Shown one piece after another: positions 42,801 through 51,711 of a stretch of DNA of 64,000 nucleotides. The stretch spans positions 124,001-188,000 of the forward strand of contig KN805417.1 of assembly GCA_000818945.1 (NCBI GenBank), given 5' to 3'. A program made the translations under genes and the position numbers. This DNA is from Schizochytrium sp. CCTCC M209059 (lineage: Eukaryota > Sar > Bigyra > Thraustochytrida > Thraustochytriidae). How positions within the stretch are numbered: position 1 is the first letter of the stretch; the number at the start of each line of letters is the position of its first letter. The notes under the pieces were generated by a model. That model made no database searches. It had not been told where the DNA came from and worked only from the letters and a program-made list of their open reading frames with translations.

Positions 42801-42952
42801 GGGGACTGCGAAGATGACGACAACAACGACGACGATGAAGACAACAACGATGACGACGACGAGGCATTTCCGGATCCCGACTCGCCTCTCCTTGCAATGC
42901 TCGATCCCTCCTCCACGCGGGTGTCGTCGTCCTGGGTTCTGAGGGTCGCCAT
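39893..42952 (-). CDS. MCTP-like multiple C2 domain and transmembrane protein
   Basis: Predicted ER membrane protein that binds anionic lipid through C2 domains, often in a calcium-dependent way, and works at contact sites. It has 1019 residues and no intron. The N-terminal 150 residues are Ser-rich and disordered. C2-1 is about 153-250 (SDPYVVF, LNPDWNGEE, VWDRDTFFDDFLG), C2-2 about 343-445 (SDPYVQL, VLDRDVFSSDDEMG) and C2-3 about 480-590 (SDPFVEI, LHPTWDRLFD, VMDFDRLGHADFLG). The acidic calcium-binding loop residues are largely kept. One hydrophobic cluster lies at 640-700, another near the C-terminus (VVVLLVLTTLALLVLPWNVF). The ending LLRAPSNVDKAQLRRLEP matches the conserved C-terminal motif of MCTPs, here separated by a long charged loop between membrane segments. 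Confidence 0.9.
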   Translation of the reverse strand: MATLRTQDDDTRVEEGSSIARRGESGSGNASSSSSLLSSSSSLLSSSSQSPPVSPSRRSDATRSRHAKHHHGLRATLGKVKDRVLLRHCEKDRSTSGNSNQQEAENTVLSADAESRLDEEETNHLNAARKGSFAEDADNEVPAEQEHPDVAVSGFEIRLDYAKDLPASDRNGFSDPYVVFRHGRITKQKSSTRKKTLNPDWNGEELFVPVPEHTSLPLVVEVWDRDTFFDDFLGRAEISLDKQLYRREMGEFETVEVVLHARRSRLCHEKVRVFGKWPLNKLVKTKEDRPETEGEDKGEGESESFLEAGTLVFRIARSSRALEELTPRDRKNEWVRLGERRTVVVELICGRDLLAKDSNGLSDPYVQLKLNKETRTSRVASRSLFPKWKQRFEFGVKTGEAVADSTLEFNVLDRDVFSSDDEMGRAAVDTALLTPNYVHNLWIPLWLEGHAAGHLNVLITVFREEDTLLSPHQRRTLGVGTLRLHLVQAKNLMIADITGRSDPFVEISLLNTRIRTHVEYRTLHPTWDRLFDIPVMDVFSHVELRVMDFDRLGHADFLGAIRIPLLSFAADAPSHGKMLWYPLKSRDLLRRGRGEIRIAGELSFDRLSGAAHLITARSHDPMRRRRHFSPRNLHNAVVRMLPFALFMIRVLIITSRLIAWRYKWWKTVLAIVAWTMFCLLFRAWMVPLSILAWIAMYNVLDLDASQTLVDEHGNVKSAQGSSAATHDLLRKTIDNFGLEEEVQRDFDAAYEAATAAEADDRECEMIEKGNQEQVKKKASTDKTDKVGAAAMLSKRKEEATTAARRRGDDGYCSTGKEGECAQLFSSDNDFGDLDAAGDTEEEKDHLWRGPVPLLSALKRHVHRVHDVVDETVIEEGEILLKQSLVGQARVLFRIVKRFQEVLEICASLLERACNVANFSVPLLSQTVVVLLVLTTLALLVLPWNVFVLVLGYVRFAEEFYYRFLDTSMRDGAPYVVIPYFRTLEVLLRAPSNVDKAQLRRLEPEDDSVEDSPKLLAFKL

Positions 42953-43371
42953 GACGACGCCTTAGCAGCTCAGCAGCCGCTCGCTGGCCTCTGGATTCCT
43001 CTTGTCGCGCCCGGACTCCGGACGAGCTCGCGCGAAGCACGAGGCGCCCGTCCCGGTCTCGGACGAGGTCCCGATTCCAGCTGCCCGCTCGCTGCCGGCG
43101 CCGCGCGAGCCCGCCGTCGGGCGCTCTGGGTCTGAAGACTTGGGTTCGTCTGCTTTTGAAAAAACTTCGCTTGACTTGATCGAGACTCTGAAGCCTCAGA
43201 GCCAGAGCCAGAAGCTGGAGCGAGCACCTCGCGTGCGCGTAGCGAGCCCTCTCGCGCACGGCGCGCGCGGGACACGCCGCTCGTCCGAAGGCGGGCGGGT
43301 GTACACGCTCTTTGCATAGGAGTCCCTTCCGCTGGACCGCTTGGGACGGCCGAAGAGGGTGAAGCTCGGAT
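42953..43371. promoter_or_regulatory. Shared divergent promoter region of MCTP-like and seipin genes
   Basis: Only 419 bp separate the two start codons, which point away from each other. No TATA box or long palindrome is obvious; the region is GC-rich. Any control element here could act on both genes. Confidence 0.5.
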
Positions 43372-44958
43372 ATGGACATGGACTACGACCACATTGACGC
43401 CAACGATGGCCTCCTTGGCGGCGGCGCCAGGGCGTACGAAAACGAGCCCGGCGCAGGCGCCCGTTCAGGACCACCAGGACTTCGTTCGAGAATTAGTGGT
43501 CAACCGTTTGCGTCCGAAGGCGGCCTGCGAGGAGGGCCTCGCGACGGATTCAGGCCTCGACAAGCGCAGGTGTCCAGACAGTACAAACCATGGATTCCGC
43601 TGGGCGTGAGGCAAATCGTGCTCCGCTCAACAGCAGCCTACGGAGTCGCATCAATGCTAATGCTACTTTCTGTCTCCATTGCCATATTCTTGTATGCGTT
43701 CGTGTACTACCAGGTCATGCCAGACAAGCTTGCTTTGGAAGCAAAGCTGTATTTTGACTACGATCCCAGCGATGACGGCCAAAGAGGTCTCGACAGCATT
43801 GCACGAAGAGAAGGTCAACTCGTACCCGTCTCTATGCCGCTTGCTGAGCTGGATCTGCACCGCGCCTCACGCCAATGGACATCTTCCAAATCTACGCACG
43901 ACGATGCTCATGAGAACCCCGCGCCCGACGTCATGCTCGCGCCCGGATTCTCGTACGATATTGCACTCCAGCTTGCCCTTCCTGCGGCTGAAGATCGATT
44001 ACGTAACATTGGCAATTTCATGGTGGCTGCTAAATTGAGCTCTCGTCGAAAATATGAGCTCGCCCGCTCCAAACGACCCGCCCTGGCGCTGGCGCGCCCT
44101 AAACCCAAGGCATGGCGCCCGCGCTCCTGGCTTAGCGTCTTTATTCCCTTTTCCTTTTTCCAAACGTGGCATAGCGAGGAGTACGATCCGGCCTTGGAGG
44201 AGGCGATCGCAATGGAAGCCGACCAACTCGTCTGGATCGAACTCTTCGAAGGATACCGCGAGCGATATGAGCACGAAGGCCGCGTCCGCTTTGTTAACGT
44301 ACATTTGTCAAGCCCCCTTGTACAGCTGCACGGTGCCACTTTACACATGCACTGCCGTCTCGAGGGACTTGCATTTTACATGTACCATTATTTTGTCACA
44401 GCCTTTGCGGTCTACCTCTTTGTAGTAAGCAGCGTTATTGCATTCGGTCTCTATGGCGTGGCTACCGCTTTTAGTCTCTTTAGCGCATTTTCCGCCTTTG
44501 CTGGCGGCGAGGACGATACGATAGACGAGGATGAGTCTATGCCGCCCGAATACGAGATCCACGCCACGCAGCGAGGATTTGGCGACAATGATGAAAACCT
44601 TGGGGGAAACTATGGATTCGGTCCGCCGAATCCGTTTGCAGACGCTGCGGATGACCTTGATGAAGATGGCGTCAATCTCGGGGACGATGCACTCGACTTT
44701 GGGACCGGCACAAACTTGTTACAGCCTCATAGACAGCACTCCGGGGGCCGTTTGCGGCAGCACTCTCGTAGCCTGCGGCGTTCGCAGACGGGGAGTCGGA
44801 GTCGGAGTCGGAGTCGAAGTCGCGGCCGAAGTACTCGCCGTCGCGAACAAAGATCTTCTCCCTATCGGACCATCGGACAAATGCCAGACGAAAGTGAGAG
44901 GCAGCTTCCCGAACCGCCCACGCCGCCGCCATCGCCCCTTGACACTCCTGCTATATAG
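43372..44958 (+). CDS. Seipin
   Basis: ER membrane protein that organises lipid-droplet birth sites. It has 528 residues and no intron. A cytosolic N-terminus (1-85) is followed by TM1 (about 88-112), a lumenal domain (113-335) and TM2 (about 338-365). Family marks are VYYQVMPDKLALEAKLYFDYDP after TM1, SYDIALQLALPAAEDRLRNIGNFMVAAKL in the lumenal beta-sandwich, and VHLSSPLVQLHGATLHMHCRLEGLAFYMYHY before TM2. A 35-residue basic insert (about 232-268) splits the lumenal fold. The tail after TM2 is acidic, then strongly Ser/Arg-rich (about 459-500, with an SRSRSRSRSRGR run), which is not typical of seipin. Oleaginous protists depend on this protein class for lipid storage; that context is inference. 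Confidence 0.92.
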   Translation: MDMDYDHIDANDGLLGGGARAYENEPGAGARSGPPGLRSRISGQPFASEGGLRGGPRDGFRPRQAQVSRQYKPWIPLGVRQIVLRSTAAYGVASMLMLLSVSIAIFLYAFVYYQVMPDKLALEAKLYFDYDPSDDGQRGLDSIARREGQLVPVSMPLAELDLHRASRQWTSSKSTHDDAHENPAPDVMLAPGFSYDIALQLALPAAEDRLRNIGNFMVAAKLSSRRKYELARSKRPALALARPKPKAWRPRSWLSVFIPFSFFQTWHSEEYDPALEEAIAMEADQLVWIELFEGYRERYEHEGRVRFVNVHLSSPLVQLHGATLHMHCRLEGLAFYMYHYFVTAFAVYLFVVSSVIAFGLYGVATAFSLFSAFSAFAGGEDDTIDEDESMPPEYEIHATQRGFGDNDENLGGNYGFGPPNPFADAADDLDEDGVNLGDDALDFGTGTNLLQPHRQHSGGRLRQHSRSLRRSQTGSRSRSRSRSRGRSTRRREQRSSPYRTIGQMPDESERQLPEPPTPPPSPLDTPAI

Positions 44959-45666
44959 CTCATCTTTGCGAGCAGAGCAACTACACATTTGCATCCGCAC
45001 CTGCAATCCAGCATTTCAAGTTGCGCTGTCCAAGCGGAGCGCTCGACGTACCGCGATCCATGCGGGTTGCTCAACGTTGATGATTCACTTGTATAACGTT
45101 AGCCACACCGATTCTTCTCAACCAAGGCGTTTCGCCAGAGAGTTCAGTGAACAATAGTTTGAAAATTTCAGCAAAATCAACCGTTGAGAGACGGGCAGAG
45201 TCCTTTTTGCTCAACCAAAAAGAAAGGAGAAAAGAAGGCAAGAAAGTGGCGCTCCAGCCAATGTTAGGCCCTAGGCCTAGATCTTTTCGTGCTCTTGTCT
45301 CGCTCACAGGACGGATATAAAGCTTAGTTATTTCTTCTTTGTCTTTGTATTCTTCTTCTGTTTTCTTTTTACCTTTTATCTTCACTTTTGACGCTCCTTT
45401 GCTACGAGCATGCTCCCGATTGTCAGCGATGAAGGGCGAGATAAATGAACTGCCTTGGAGTCAAAGGGAATCTGCATCCATAAGAAAAAGCACAGAGCTT
45501 CATTGATCGCACATAGTTCCATTCCACCTTGCGGGAAGCCCTTGTACTGGTCGTGAGCGTGAATCTTGCTGATTTTGTATTTCGACCTCGATCAAAACCG
45601 CCATACTTGTTGTCTTTGTTCGTACTCCACACACGAATGAGGCCTCGACGGAAGCACACCGGCGAC
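44959..45666. other. Convergent spacer between seipin and the nucleotide-sugar transporter
   Basis: No gene. Contains TAGGCCCTAGGCCTAG at 45265-45280 and TTC-rich tracts (45330-45385). Confidence 0.65.
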
Positions 45667-46893
45667 TCAAAACACTTTTCGGGGTGCCGCGCTGGGTGGG
45701 CCCGGCGACGCAAGTTTTGGTCTGCTATCCTCGGCTTTTGGCTTCACCTCGCGAGACTTGGCATACGCATACATCGCGCCCGCGATGAGCGAGACAAAAA
45801 TGAACGTCGTCGACGAGGCGCTCAGCCGCGTTTGAAAAATGATCACGCCCATCACAGCGAGCGGAATTTTGTTCATGGCCCCGACCATGGCGTAGGTGGT
45901 CGGCGAGGTCAGCTGGACACAATGAAAGGAGCTGAGACTGAGAAAAAAGCCGATGCAACCGCTCGTCACCATGCACAGGACAAAGCCAAAATCAATCGAG
46001 GTCATCATTGTGATCTCCGTCGTCAAGATTTTGCCGAGATCATTGGAGCTGAAGAGATCCATGCCAACGATGAGAGGCAGTGAAAGCAGGTTGTTGTAGT
46101 AGACGCGGCCGAAAGCGTTCAGCTTGGAGTCCGACATGGCCCTTGGCATGTACAACACGTATGCTGCCGTAATGCAGCAGTTGGCGCCGGCCCAGAAGTA
46201 GCCCCAAGGATCGAACTCCAGGTCCGAGCGACCTGCCATGATGGCGCCAAAGAGCATAATCAAGAGGCTGCCAACGATCGGACGCGACACCTCGCGGCCA
46301 TAAAAGAAATAGTCACCTGCCGTGACCAGAATGTTGGTCGTGTTCTTGAAAATGGTGGCCATGGGAACCGAGAGAAGTCCGAGGCTGAGAAAGGAGGTCA
46401 GGAGCATGCCAACAAAGAGAAAGTCGAGCGGAATCCAGGCAATGATTTGGCTTCGGTTCAGGTTGGCAAAGTCGACGAGACCCATGCAGCGCGCCCCTTG
46501 GAGAAGCAAAACGCTGACGGCGTTCTGGTAAAGAAGCAGCGCCATGTGATATGGGAACCCGTAGCTCGTGAGGATGAGCTTGTTGATGAGCGTCATTCCA
46601 ATGGAGCAGGCGCTATAGAGAAGACAGGCCAGCACGGCTTTGCTAAAGAAAATCGAAAGCGGAGCCGGGAGGCGAGCACTCAGTTTCGCAGAGGCTTTGG
46701 CCTCCTCCTCCGAGAGGAATCGGTCTTCTTCGGCCTCACCAAAACCTGCATCCGAGAGGCTCGAAGACCGTCTGCGGGCGCTAAAACTCGACGGCGACTG
46801 CAGTGTGACCGTCTGGACGCTGCTCGCGAGCGGTACCACATGCTCGTGAGACTCCCCGGCGTCCGTTGTTGTCGCCGCGCTCATGCTGTTCAT
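45667..46893 (-). CDS. GDP-mannose-type nucleotide-sugar transporter (DMT superfamily)
   Basis: Golgi antiporter moving a nucleotide sugar, most likely GDP-mannose, into the lumen. The ATG at 46893 gives 408 residues; a second ATG at 46884 would be almost equal. About ten hydrophobic helices follow a soluble, Ser-rich N-terminus of about 75 residues. Two segments support GDP-mannose specificity: FKNTTNILVTAGDY, close to the FKNLTN region of Vrg4/GONST proteins, and GAMNKIPLAV, a variant of the GALNK nucleotide-binding motif with Met for Leu. The C-terminus is basic with Lys pairs, as in other Golgi/ER transporters. It lies divergently to the first GT32 gene. GDP-fucose or another GDP-sugar is the main alternative. 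Confidence 0.85.
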   Translation of the reverse strand: MNSMSAATTTDAGESHEHVVPLASSVQTVTLQSPSSFSARRRSSSLSDAGFGEAEEDRFLSEEEAKASAKLSARLPAPLSIFFSKAVLACLLYSACSIGMTLINKLILTSYGFPYHMALLLYQNAVSVLLLQGARCMGLVDFANLNRSQIIAWIPLDFLFVGMLLTSFLSLGLLSVPMATIFKNTTNILVTAGDYFFYGREVSRPIVGSLLIMLFGAIMAGRSDLEFDPWGYFWAGANCCITAAYVLYMPRAMSDSKLNAFGRVYYNNLLSLPLIVGMDLFSSNDLGKILTTEITMMTSIDFGFVLCMVTSGCIGFFLSLSSFHCVQLTSPTTYAMVGAMNKIPLAVMGVIIFQTRLSASSTTFIFVSLIAGAMYAYAKSREVKPKAEDSRPKLASPGPPSAAPRKVF

Positions 46894-48084
46894 CAAGACG
46901 ATATAATTGCCTCCTACGCGTTCTTCGCCGACCTCTTGCGCTGCCGTGCCGTGTCAGCAAAGCCGAAGCGTACCAGAGCCGCCTTTTCCCGTTTCTATCC
47001 TGGGCCTGCCTGCGCCACCTGCCTAGACGCGCGCGGCTGTGCGCGTCGGTAGACACTCTAGCGCAGCGCGGCGCGGCGTGCCCAGTTTCTGCTTTGGATT
47101 TTACGCCTCTCTTTCCCTTTCTTGCACCCTCTCCTACTATGCAGCAAGATTTAATTAACAATGTATTACAATCTCCACGGACCAAGGCTCTTTCCGAGCG
47201 CCCAAAAGCCAGAGAGAATGCTGCTTCTGAAGGTAGACTAGACAGAGACCTTTGCGCGGTGCGTGCATCGTTGTGCAGCCTCGCGGCGCAAGCACGCGGC
47301 AGCAGGCAGAAGAAGCGTTCCTCCGAGTGCGAGCGCGCGTGTGCATGCCGCGTGTGCGTGCGTGCGTGCCAGCAAGTAAGCAAACACGCGAGCAGACACA
47401 AGAGCAAATTGTGGCGGGAAAATGAATATTGAAACGCAGTCAACCAACAATTGAAAGCGCAAGTCAATAAGAGGCCGCCGACACGCCATTCGCAAAGCAA
47501 ACAGCAGAAACAAGCCATATATAAGCCGGACCCCTCGAGGCGTAACCGAACCATAACCGCCGGCGAGGCCCGCTCGGAGCTCCCTTCAAGTTGATAGATC
47601 GATCGATCGGTCTTTATCGACGCAAGCGACCACGCGCCAGCCGAGCTACCCCACTCGACGAGGAGATCCTGCACGAGCATCTCGCTTTAATTACGTACGA
47701 AGCTGGACGCGCGACACCGTGCTCGCCAAGACCTTGGTGTGCTCGGACGGGGCGACGGCGATGCCGAGCGCGGTAAGAACGTGCACGTGCGCGGGCGCGT
47801 GTTTTATCGCTCGCTTATAGCTATAATGAGTAGCCAGAGCTCCGGCGCTTGGTTTGCCAGCTGGCACGCGATGAGCAGAAGCGACACACCGCGGCACTGC
47901 CGGCAGCGGCTGGGCACGTGCGCGTATAGACGCGCGGGCGCGCGCGGAGGGGGCGCGAGGGCGGACAGCTAGCTTCCTGGTTTGCGCAGAGAGACGCAAG
48001 GAAAACGAAAGGCGAGGGAGAGAAGACTCGACTCGAGTTGACTTGGTGTGTAGGCGCGCTGTTACGTGTCATCCGAGGGTAACA
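46894..48084. other. Divergent region between the transporter and the first GT32 gene
   Basis: No gene supported. A TATATAAG element at about 47518-47525 faces right, about 560 bp before the GT32 start. An ATCG repeat lies near 47596-47608. Confidence 0.55.
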
Positions 48085-49143
48085 ATGTGTAACCCAAGAT
48101 CCAGGTTTTCTCCCCAAATTTTCCTCGCCGTGCTGTTTGGCATGTGTCTCGGGATAAGTATCACCTCGGTAATGTTCTTTGATCTGAGCGGAATCATAAA
48201 GAAACCCGTCGTTCAAAAACCGGTTATTGTTGACCCGAGCCCCGACTTTGTTTGCAAGGAAAATGGAGACACAATCCTGCCTTTTTTCACACCTGCACGT
48301 GTCCCCAAACCTAAAGCACGAATTCCTCGACGTCTTTTCACGACAGGAAAAACCCGCGCTGTTGGCCCTGCCATGTGCAAGTCCATCCGACGTTTGCTGA
48401 ATATGAACCCTGAATGGGACTTTTACATGTTTGGCGACGCTGACATTGTCGCGTATCTTGAGCATTCCAACTATAAAACTTTGCAGCCTCTTTATGAGAT
48501 AGTCGCGACGGGCGCTATTCGCGCCGATCTCTGGCGTTACCTCATCATTTACGATTATGGCGGCGTGTATTTTGATATTGATTCGTGGACCTGGGCTCCC
48601 CTGCGTGATTTCATACCTGAAGATGTTGCAGTGGTGACCTCAAGCATGACTGCAGGTCTGCTTTGCCAGTGGGCGCTCATGTATCGACCAGGTCATTTCA
48701 TCATGTCTGCCACAGCAAAAGAGGCATTTAAGGGTGTGCTTCGCGTGGTAACGGGTGAGGAAGATTGGAAGATTCACGAATACGAGTGGAAAGAAAAGGT
48801 CACTGGGCCGCCAGCTTTGTCCAGGGCTTTTGAGAGGACGAGCAAGTTGGTCAGAGGCCGTCCAGAAGACAAAATGATAATGTATCTCAACGATGAATTC
48901 GGCCATCAGATGCGGAATCGTTATGGTGAACTGAATCCGGAAAAGTATGCAAAGAAGACTGATTCACTCGAGGACGCCCATTGGGGAGACTACAGCAAGT
49001 CCATGTTTTATCCAGACATTGATCGAGAGCGCTTCGTAAAGGAAAAGGAGGTGTGGATGGAACGGATCGACAAACTTTTTCCTGACGTTGAAAGCGGACC
49101 CATCGTTTACCTTGACGGGCCAGAGACTTTCATCACTAGCTAG
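48085..49143 (+). CDS. GT32-family glycosyltransferase (OCH1-like), copy A
   Basis: Predicted type II Golgi glycosyltransferase, probably using a GDP-sugar such as GDP-mannose. The ATG at 48085 has strong context (A at -3) and gives 352 residues; the frame extends upstream only with TTG. A short cytosolic tail is followed by one signal anchor (about 11-32). The catalytic domain starts near 80 (IPRRLFTTGKT) and includes WDFYMFGDAD and the core ATGAIRADLWRYLIIYDYGG. The metal-binding DXD is Asp164-Ile-Asp166 in GGVYFDIDSW. The motif NGDTILPFFTPA just before the domain is shared with the second GT32 gene at 57.6 kb, marking a paralogous pair. Intronless. The acceptor (N-glycan, lipid or other) is unknown. 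Confidence 0.88.
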   Translation: MCNPRSRFSPQIFLAVLFGMCLGISITSVMFFDLSGIIKKPVVQKPVIVDPSPDFVCKENGDTILPFFTPARVPKPKARIPRRLFTTGKTRAVGPAMCKSIRRLLNMNPEWDFYMFGDADIVAYLEHSNYKTLQPLYEIVATGAIRADLWRYLIIYDYGGVYFDIDSWTWAPLRDFIPEDVAVVTSSMTAGLLCQWALMYRPGHFIMSATAKEAFKGVLRVVTGEEDWKIHEYEWKEKVTGPPALSRAFERTSKLVRGRPEDKMIMYLNDEFGHQMRNRYGELNPEKYAKKTDSLEDAHWGDYSKSMFYPDIDRERFVKEKEVWMERIDKLFPDVESGPIVYLDGPETFITS

Positions 49144-49373
49144 GACAACATATGAGTTTCACCTCAATTTTTCTATTGCGTCTCGTCTTGCAAGTTTGGC
49201 ACGTGAAGACAGTTCTTCTATTGTAGCTAAGATGGTGCTCGGCGATCAGAGCTTGCTTATCGAGGGTACGAGAGTTCGAAAACTTGCGGCCGAATTCTGG
49301 TTCATAGCTTGGTATCACTCGTCAAAAGTCAATCGCTACAACAGAAGATCATCAATTCATCCAGCTTGTATGG

Positions 49374-50051
49374 CTAATGCGACTGCTTTGTCTCGCGAAG
49401 CTTTTCGATATTCCATAGAAGCAATGCATGATTATCCGTTGTAACACCTGCCTGTCTCAATGAAGCGACGAGAATGTGCAAGTCGCGATGAAATTCAGTG
49501 TAAACAGTCGCTCTCACAACTGCTTCGCGTTCTACTCTTTCCTTGAAGTTGAGACGATCCAGCTTTGTTGAGCATTGTTCGCCTTTCGCACACATCGCAA
49601 CTCGCTTGAGATCAACAGCCTGAGCAGCTATTTCTTTAACAGTATAAGCGCCGAGGTGCTTGGTCTGTGTTCCGAGCCAGACGCACGTAGTCCACTTGCG
49701 ATCACGCTTGGGCCATGACACACCAGAATGATTGGAGCTAGAAATGTATTTATTTAGAAGAGAAGCTACTTGCAACTCCTTCTCAGAGATTGTTCCTCGT
49801 TCCCACGTCCCTGGCGTTGATTCAACCACAGAGGTGCTTGTGTAGGGCCTTGCGAAGAATGACATATTTTGCATGATGTTCATTGGAAAGACGGGGCCAC
49901 GGGCCCAAGCTGCTCCAATGTTTGGTGTGGTCAGCGTTGCAATGGCGGAAACTACGTTAGAAATGTACGTGGATGGAGGTGTCATGTATTGTGGCAAGCG
50001 ACCCTGCGTGAGTCCGCTAAACTCGTCGCTCTCGCATTCAATGATTTGCAT
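49374..50051 (-). CDS. Protein with a single AP2/ERF-like DNA-binding domain
   Basis: Possible sequence-specific DNA-binding protein. The ATG at 50051 gives 225 residues. At about 108-170, SGVSWPKRDRKWTTCVW, then KHLGAYTVKEIAAQAVDLKR and finally LDRLNF follow the AP2/ERF plan (GVSW-K--KW-A-I, HLG-F-TEEEAA-AYD, LNF). An insertion with Cys residues lies before the last strand. The N-terminal 100 residues are rich in Ser/Thr/Pro and lack a second domain. Codon bias is weaker than in neighbouring housekeeping genes, and the protein is short, so a fast-evolving gene or decaying copy is possible. AP2-like domains occur in many protists, both in regulators and in homing-endonuclease relatives; no nuclease motif is seen here. 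Confidence 0.6.
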   Translation of the reverse strand: MQIIECESDEFSGLTQGRLPQYMTPPSTYISNVVSAIATLTTPNIGAAWARGPVFPMNIMQNMSFFARPYTSTSVVESTPGTWERGTISEKELQVASLLNKYISSSNHSGVSWPKRDRKWTTCVWLGTQTKHLGAYTVKEIAAQAVDLKRVAMCAKGEQCSTKLDRLNFKERVEREAVVRATVYTEFHRDLHILVASLRQAGVTTDNHALLLWNIEKLRETKQSH

Positions 50052-50763
50052 TCTTCAATGTTGCTGCATGCCGCATTGAGTGGCTTGCGACCCTTGCGCA
50101 GTCTCCATGCATAAACAGGATGCGTTCTGGCGGTTGACGAACTGGGCTGGCTGTACTTCTTTTGTACAGCCAGCTCAAAGGCCAAGCTTCATGTCACATC
50201 TCCACGCGCTCACGCTAGAGCCCTGCTGGTTGAGTGCTTTTCTTTGAACGACGCATCGCCCGAACCGCCATCCACTATCATTCCTTCCCGGCCCTTCGCA
50301 AGAATACCATGCCAACACCCCAGGTCCTCAAAACGAGTTGGTCGAGCTCGGCCTGGTTCAATCCATGACAGCAGCCAGGGCCTCGCTTTGTAGCATCTCC
50401 TTTCGGCGAGGCGCTGCAGCGTTGCTTCAAGGAAAGCTATCGAACTGAATGCATCGTCGCAACGGCAGGCCTTCCTCGCGCCAACACGTGTTGCGAGCGA
50501 GCTGATTACGGCGCTACATAGACAGCCTCTTCGTATACTCGTCTCGGACACTGGGAATGAGCAATGCAGGTAACACGAGGTTTTTATTTCTTAGGTCGAT
50601 CAGGTATTCATGGAGAGGTTGTTTGATGAGATGCAGGCCAGCTTGCGTTCTGACTTTCTAACCAACTCACCCTCTCCCCCTTGATTTGCCACTTGGGCAC
50701 TTGGGTGAGACTTGATTGGGAGAAACGATTTCGTTCTGTTCCTTTACCAGAGAGGCGTTCGGT
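50052..50763. other. Spacer between the kinase A 3' end and the AP2-like gene
   Basis: No gene supported. A - strand frame at 50210-50551 has only a GTG start and no domain. A strong hairpin lies at 50144-50176. Confidence 0.55.
50144..50176. promoter_or_regulatory. Strong hairpin upstream of the AP2-like gene
   Basis: Arms 50144-50156 and 50164-50176 pair over 13 positions (12 Watson-Crick, one G-T) around a 7-nt loop rich in T. It lies about 95 nt upstream of the AP2-like start and could fold in that mRNA's 5' leader. Confidence 0.45.
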
Positions 50764-51711
50764 CTATTCTTGGCGTGGCCTCGGCGCAAAAGTCTTCGGG
50801 TGCCAGTCCTCAGCAGAGAGTCGAGCCCAATCCACGTCGCTGAAGAAGACTAGCGCTTGGCAGGCTTGCGCTGAGCAAAGTCGCTGCGTAGGATCCCGCA
50901 TCAGGAGCTTCTGAATGAATCGCAACGCAGAAGCATTGGCGAAGAGAGTGTGCGAGCGCGGCCATTTGGGACCATGTACCATGATTCGCGCCACGGTAAG
51001 TTCCTCTGTGCTCTCGAGAAATGCGCACACACCAAAGAAAAGCTCGAAAATGACAGCACCAAGACTCCACCAATCAATGGCGTGCGTACAAGGGGCGCGG
51101 GAAAGTACCTCCGGGCTCACGTACGGAAGCGTGCCGGTCCCGTACATCATATCCGCTTGCATATCTTCCATGACTTTAGCGTTCCCGAAATCAAGCAAGC
51201 GGAGGTGACCTGCCCCGGTGACGCCTATATTTTCAGGCTTAACGTCGCCATGGACGACGTTGTGCTTGCGGAGGTGGTCGAGAGCGACAACAAGCTCTGC
51301 AGCAAAGAATGGAATGTCTGCGACGTCAAAATTTTGATCGCTGCACAGTGTCAAGAGATCCCCACGTGCGCAATGCTCCAGCCCGATGATGGGCAAGGCT
51401 GGCGGCGTTGAGGCAGACTCACGTACGAAAAGCATGCTGATGATGAATGGGCAGCTCGAATTTGTTGATGTCTCTTGCAAACGACGCAGGACATTTATCT
51501 CTGTCCTCACTTTGGTGAGGACATCAATAGCCTCTGGCTTGAAAATCTTGAGAACGATATGATCATTGCCGTTTTGCTTTTGCTCATCGTGCTTGATATT
51601 GTCTTTGGAAACGCGGCCTGCGGCATCGTCTGCAGCTACGCCTACTTGATTGATGCTTGGACTGGAAGAAAGGTAGATGCGCGACGTCGAGCCTTCTTCC
51701 AGGAGACTCAT
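50764..51711 (-). CDS. Small AGC-like protein kinase with HGD catalytic motif, copy A
   Basis: Predicted Ser/Thr kinase consisting almost wholly of the catalytic domain (315 residues). The glycine loop is poor (LEEGSTSRIYL from residue 4). Lys55 in IVLKIF and Glu71 in the C helix are present. The catalytic loop is HGDVKPEN (154-161), with Gly155 where most kinases have Arg; Asp156, Lys158 and Asn161 are kept. DFG is 174-176, the activation segment ends GTLPYVSPEVL, and DWWSLG follows. A short C-terminal WHPKTFAPRP replaces the usual AGC hydrophobic tail. It is paralogous to the next gene, with the same HGD change and the phrase ENIG-T--GHLR. No signal peptide, membrane span or intron. Activity is likely but the lost Arg suggests no need for activation-loop phosphorylation. 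Confidence 0.88.
   Translation of the reverse strand: MSLLEEGSTSRIYLSSSPSINQVGVAADDAAGRVSKDNIKHDEQKQNGNDHIVLKIFKPEAIDVLTKVRTEINVLRRLQETSTNSSCPFIISMLFVRESASTPPALPIIGLEHCARGDLLTLCSDQNFDVADIPFFAAELVVALDHLRKHNVVHGDVKPENIGVTGAGHLRLLDFGNAKVMEDMQADMMYGTGTLPYVSPEVLSRAPCTHAIDWWSLGAVIFELFFGVCAFLESTEELTVARIMVHGPKWPRSHTLFANASALRFIQKLLMRDPTQRLCSAQACQALVFFSDVDWARLSAEDWHPKTFAPRPRQE

Noticed and set aside
50210..50551. 113-residue - strand frame upstream of kinase A's 3' flank
   Set aside because: No ATG start and no recognisable domain.
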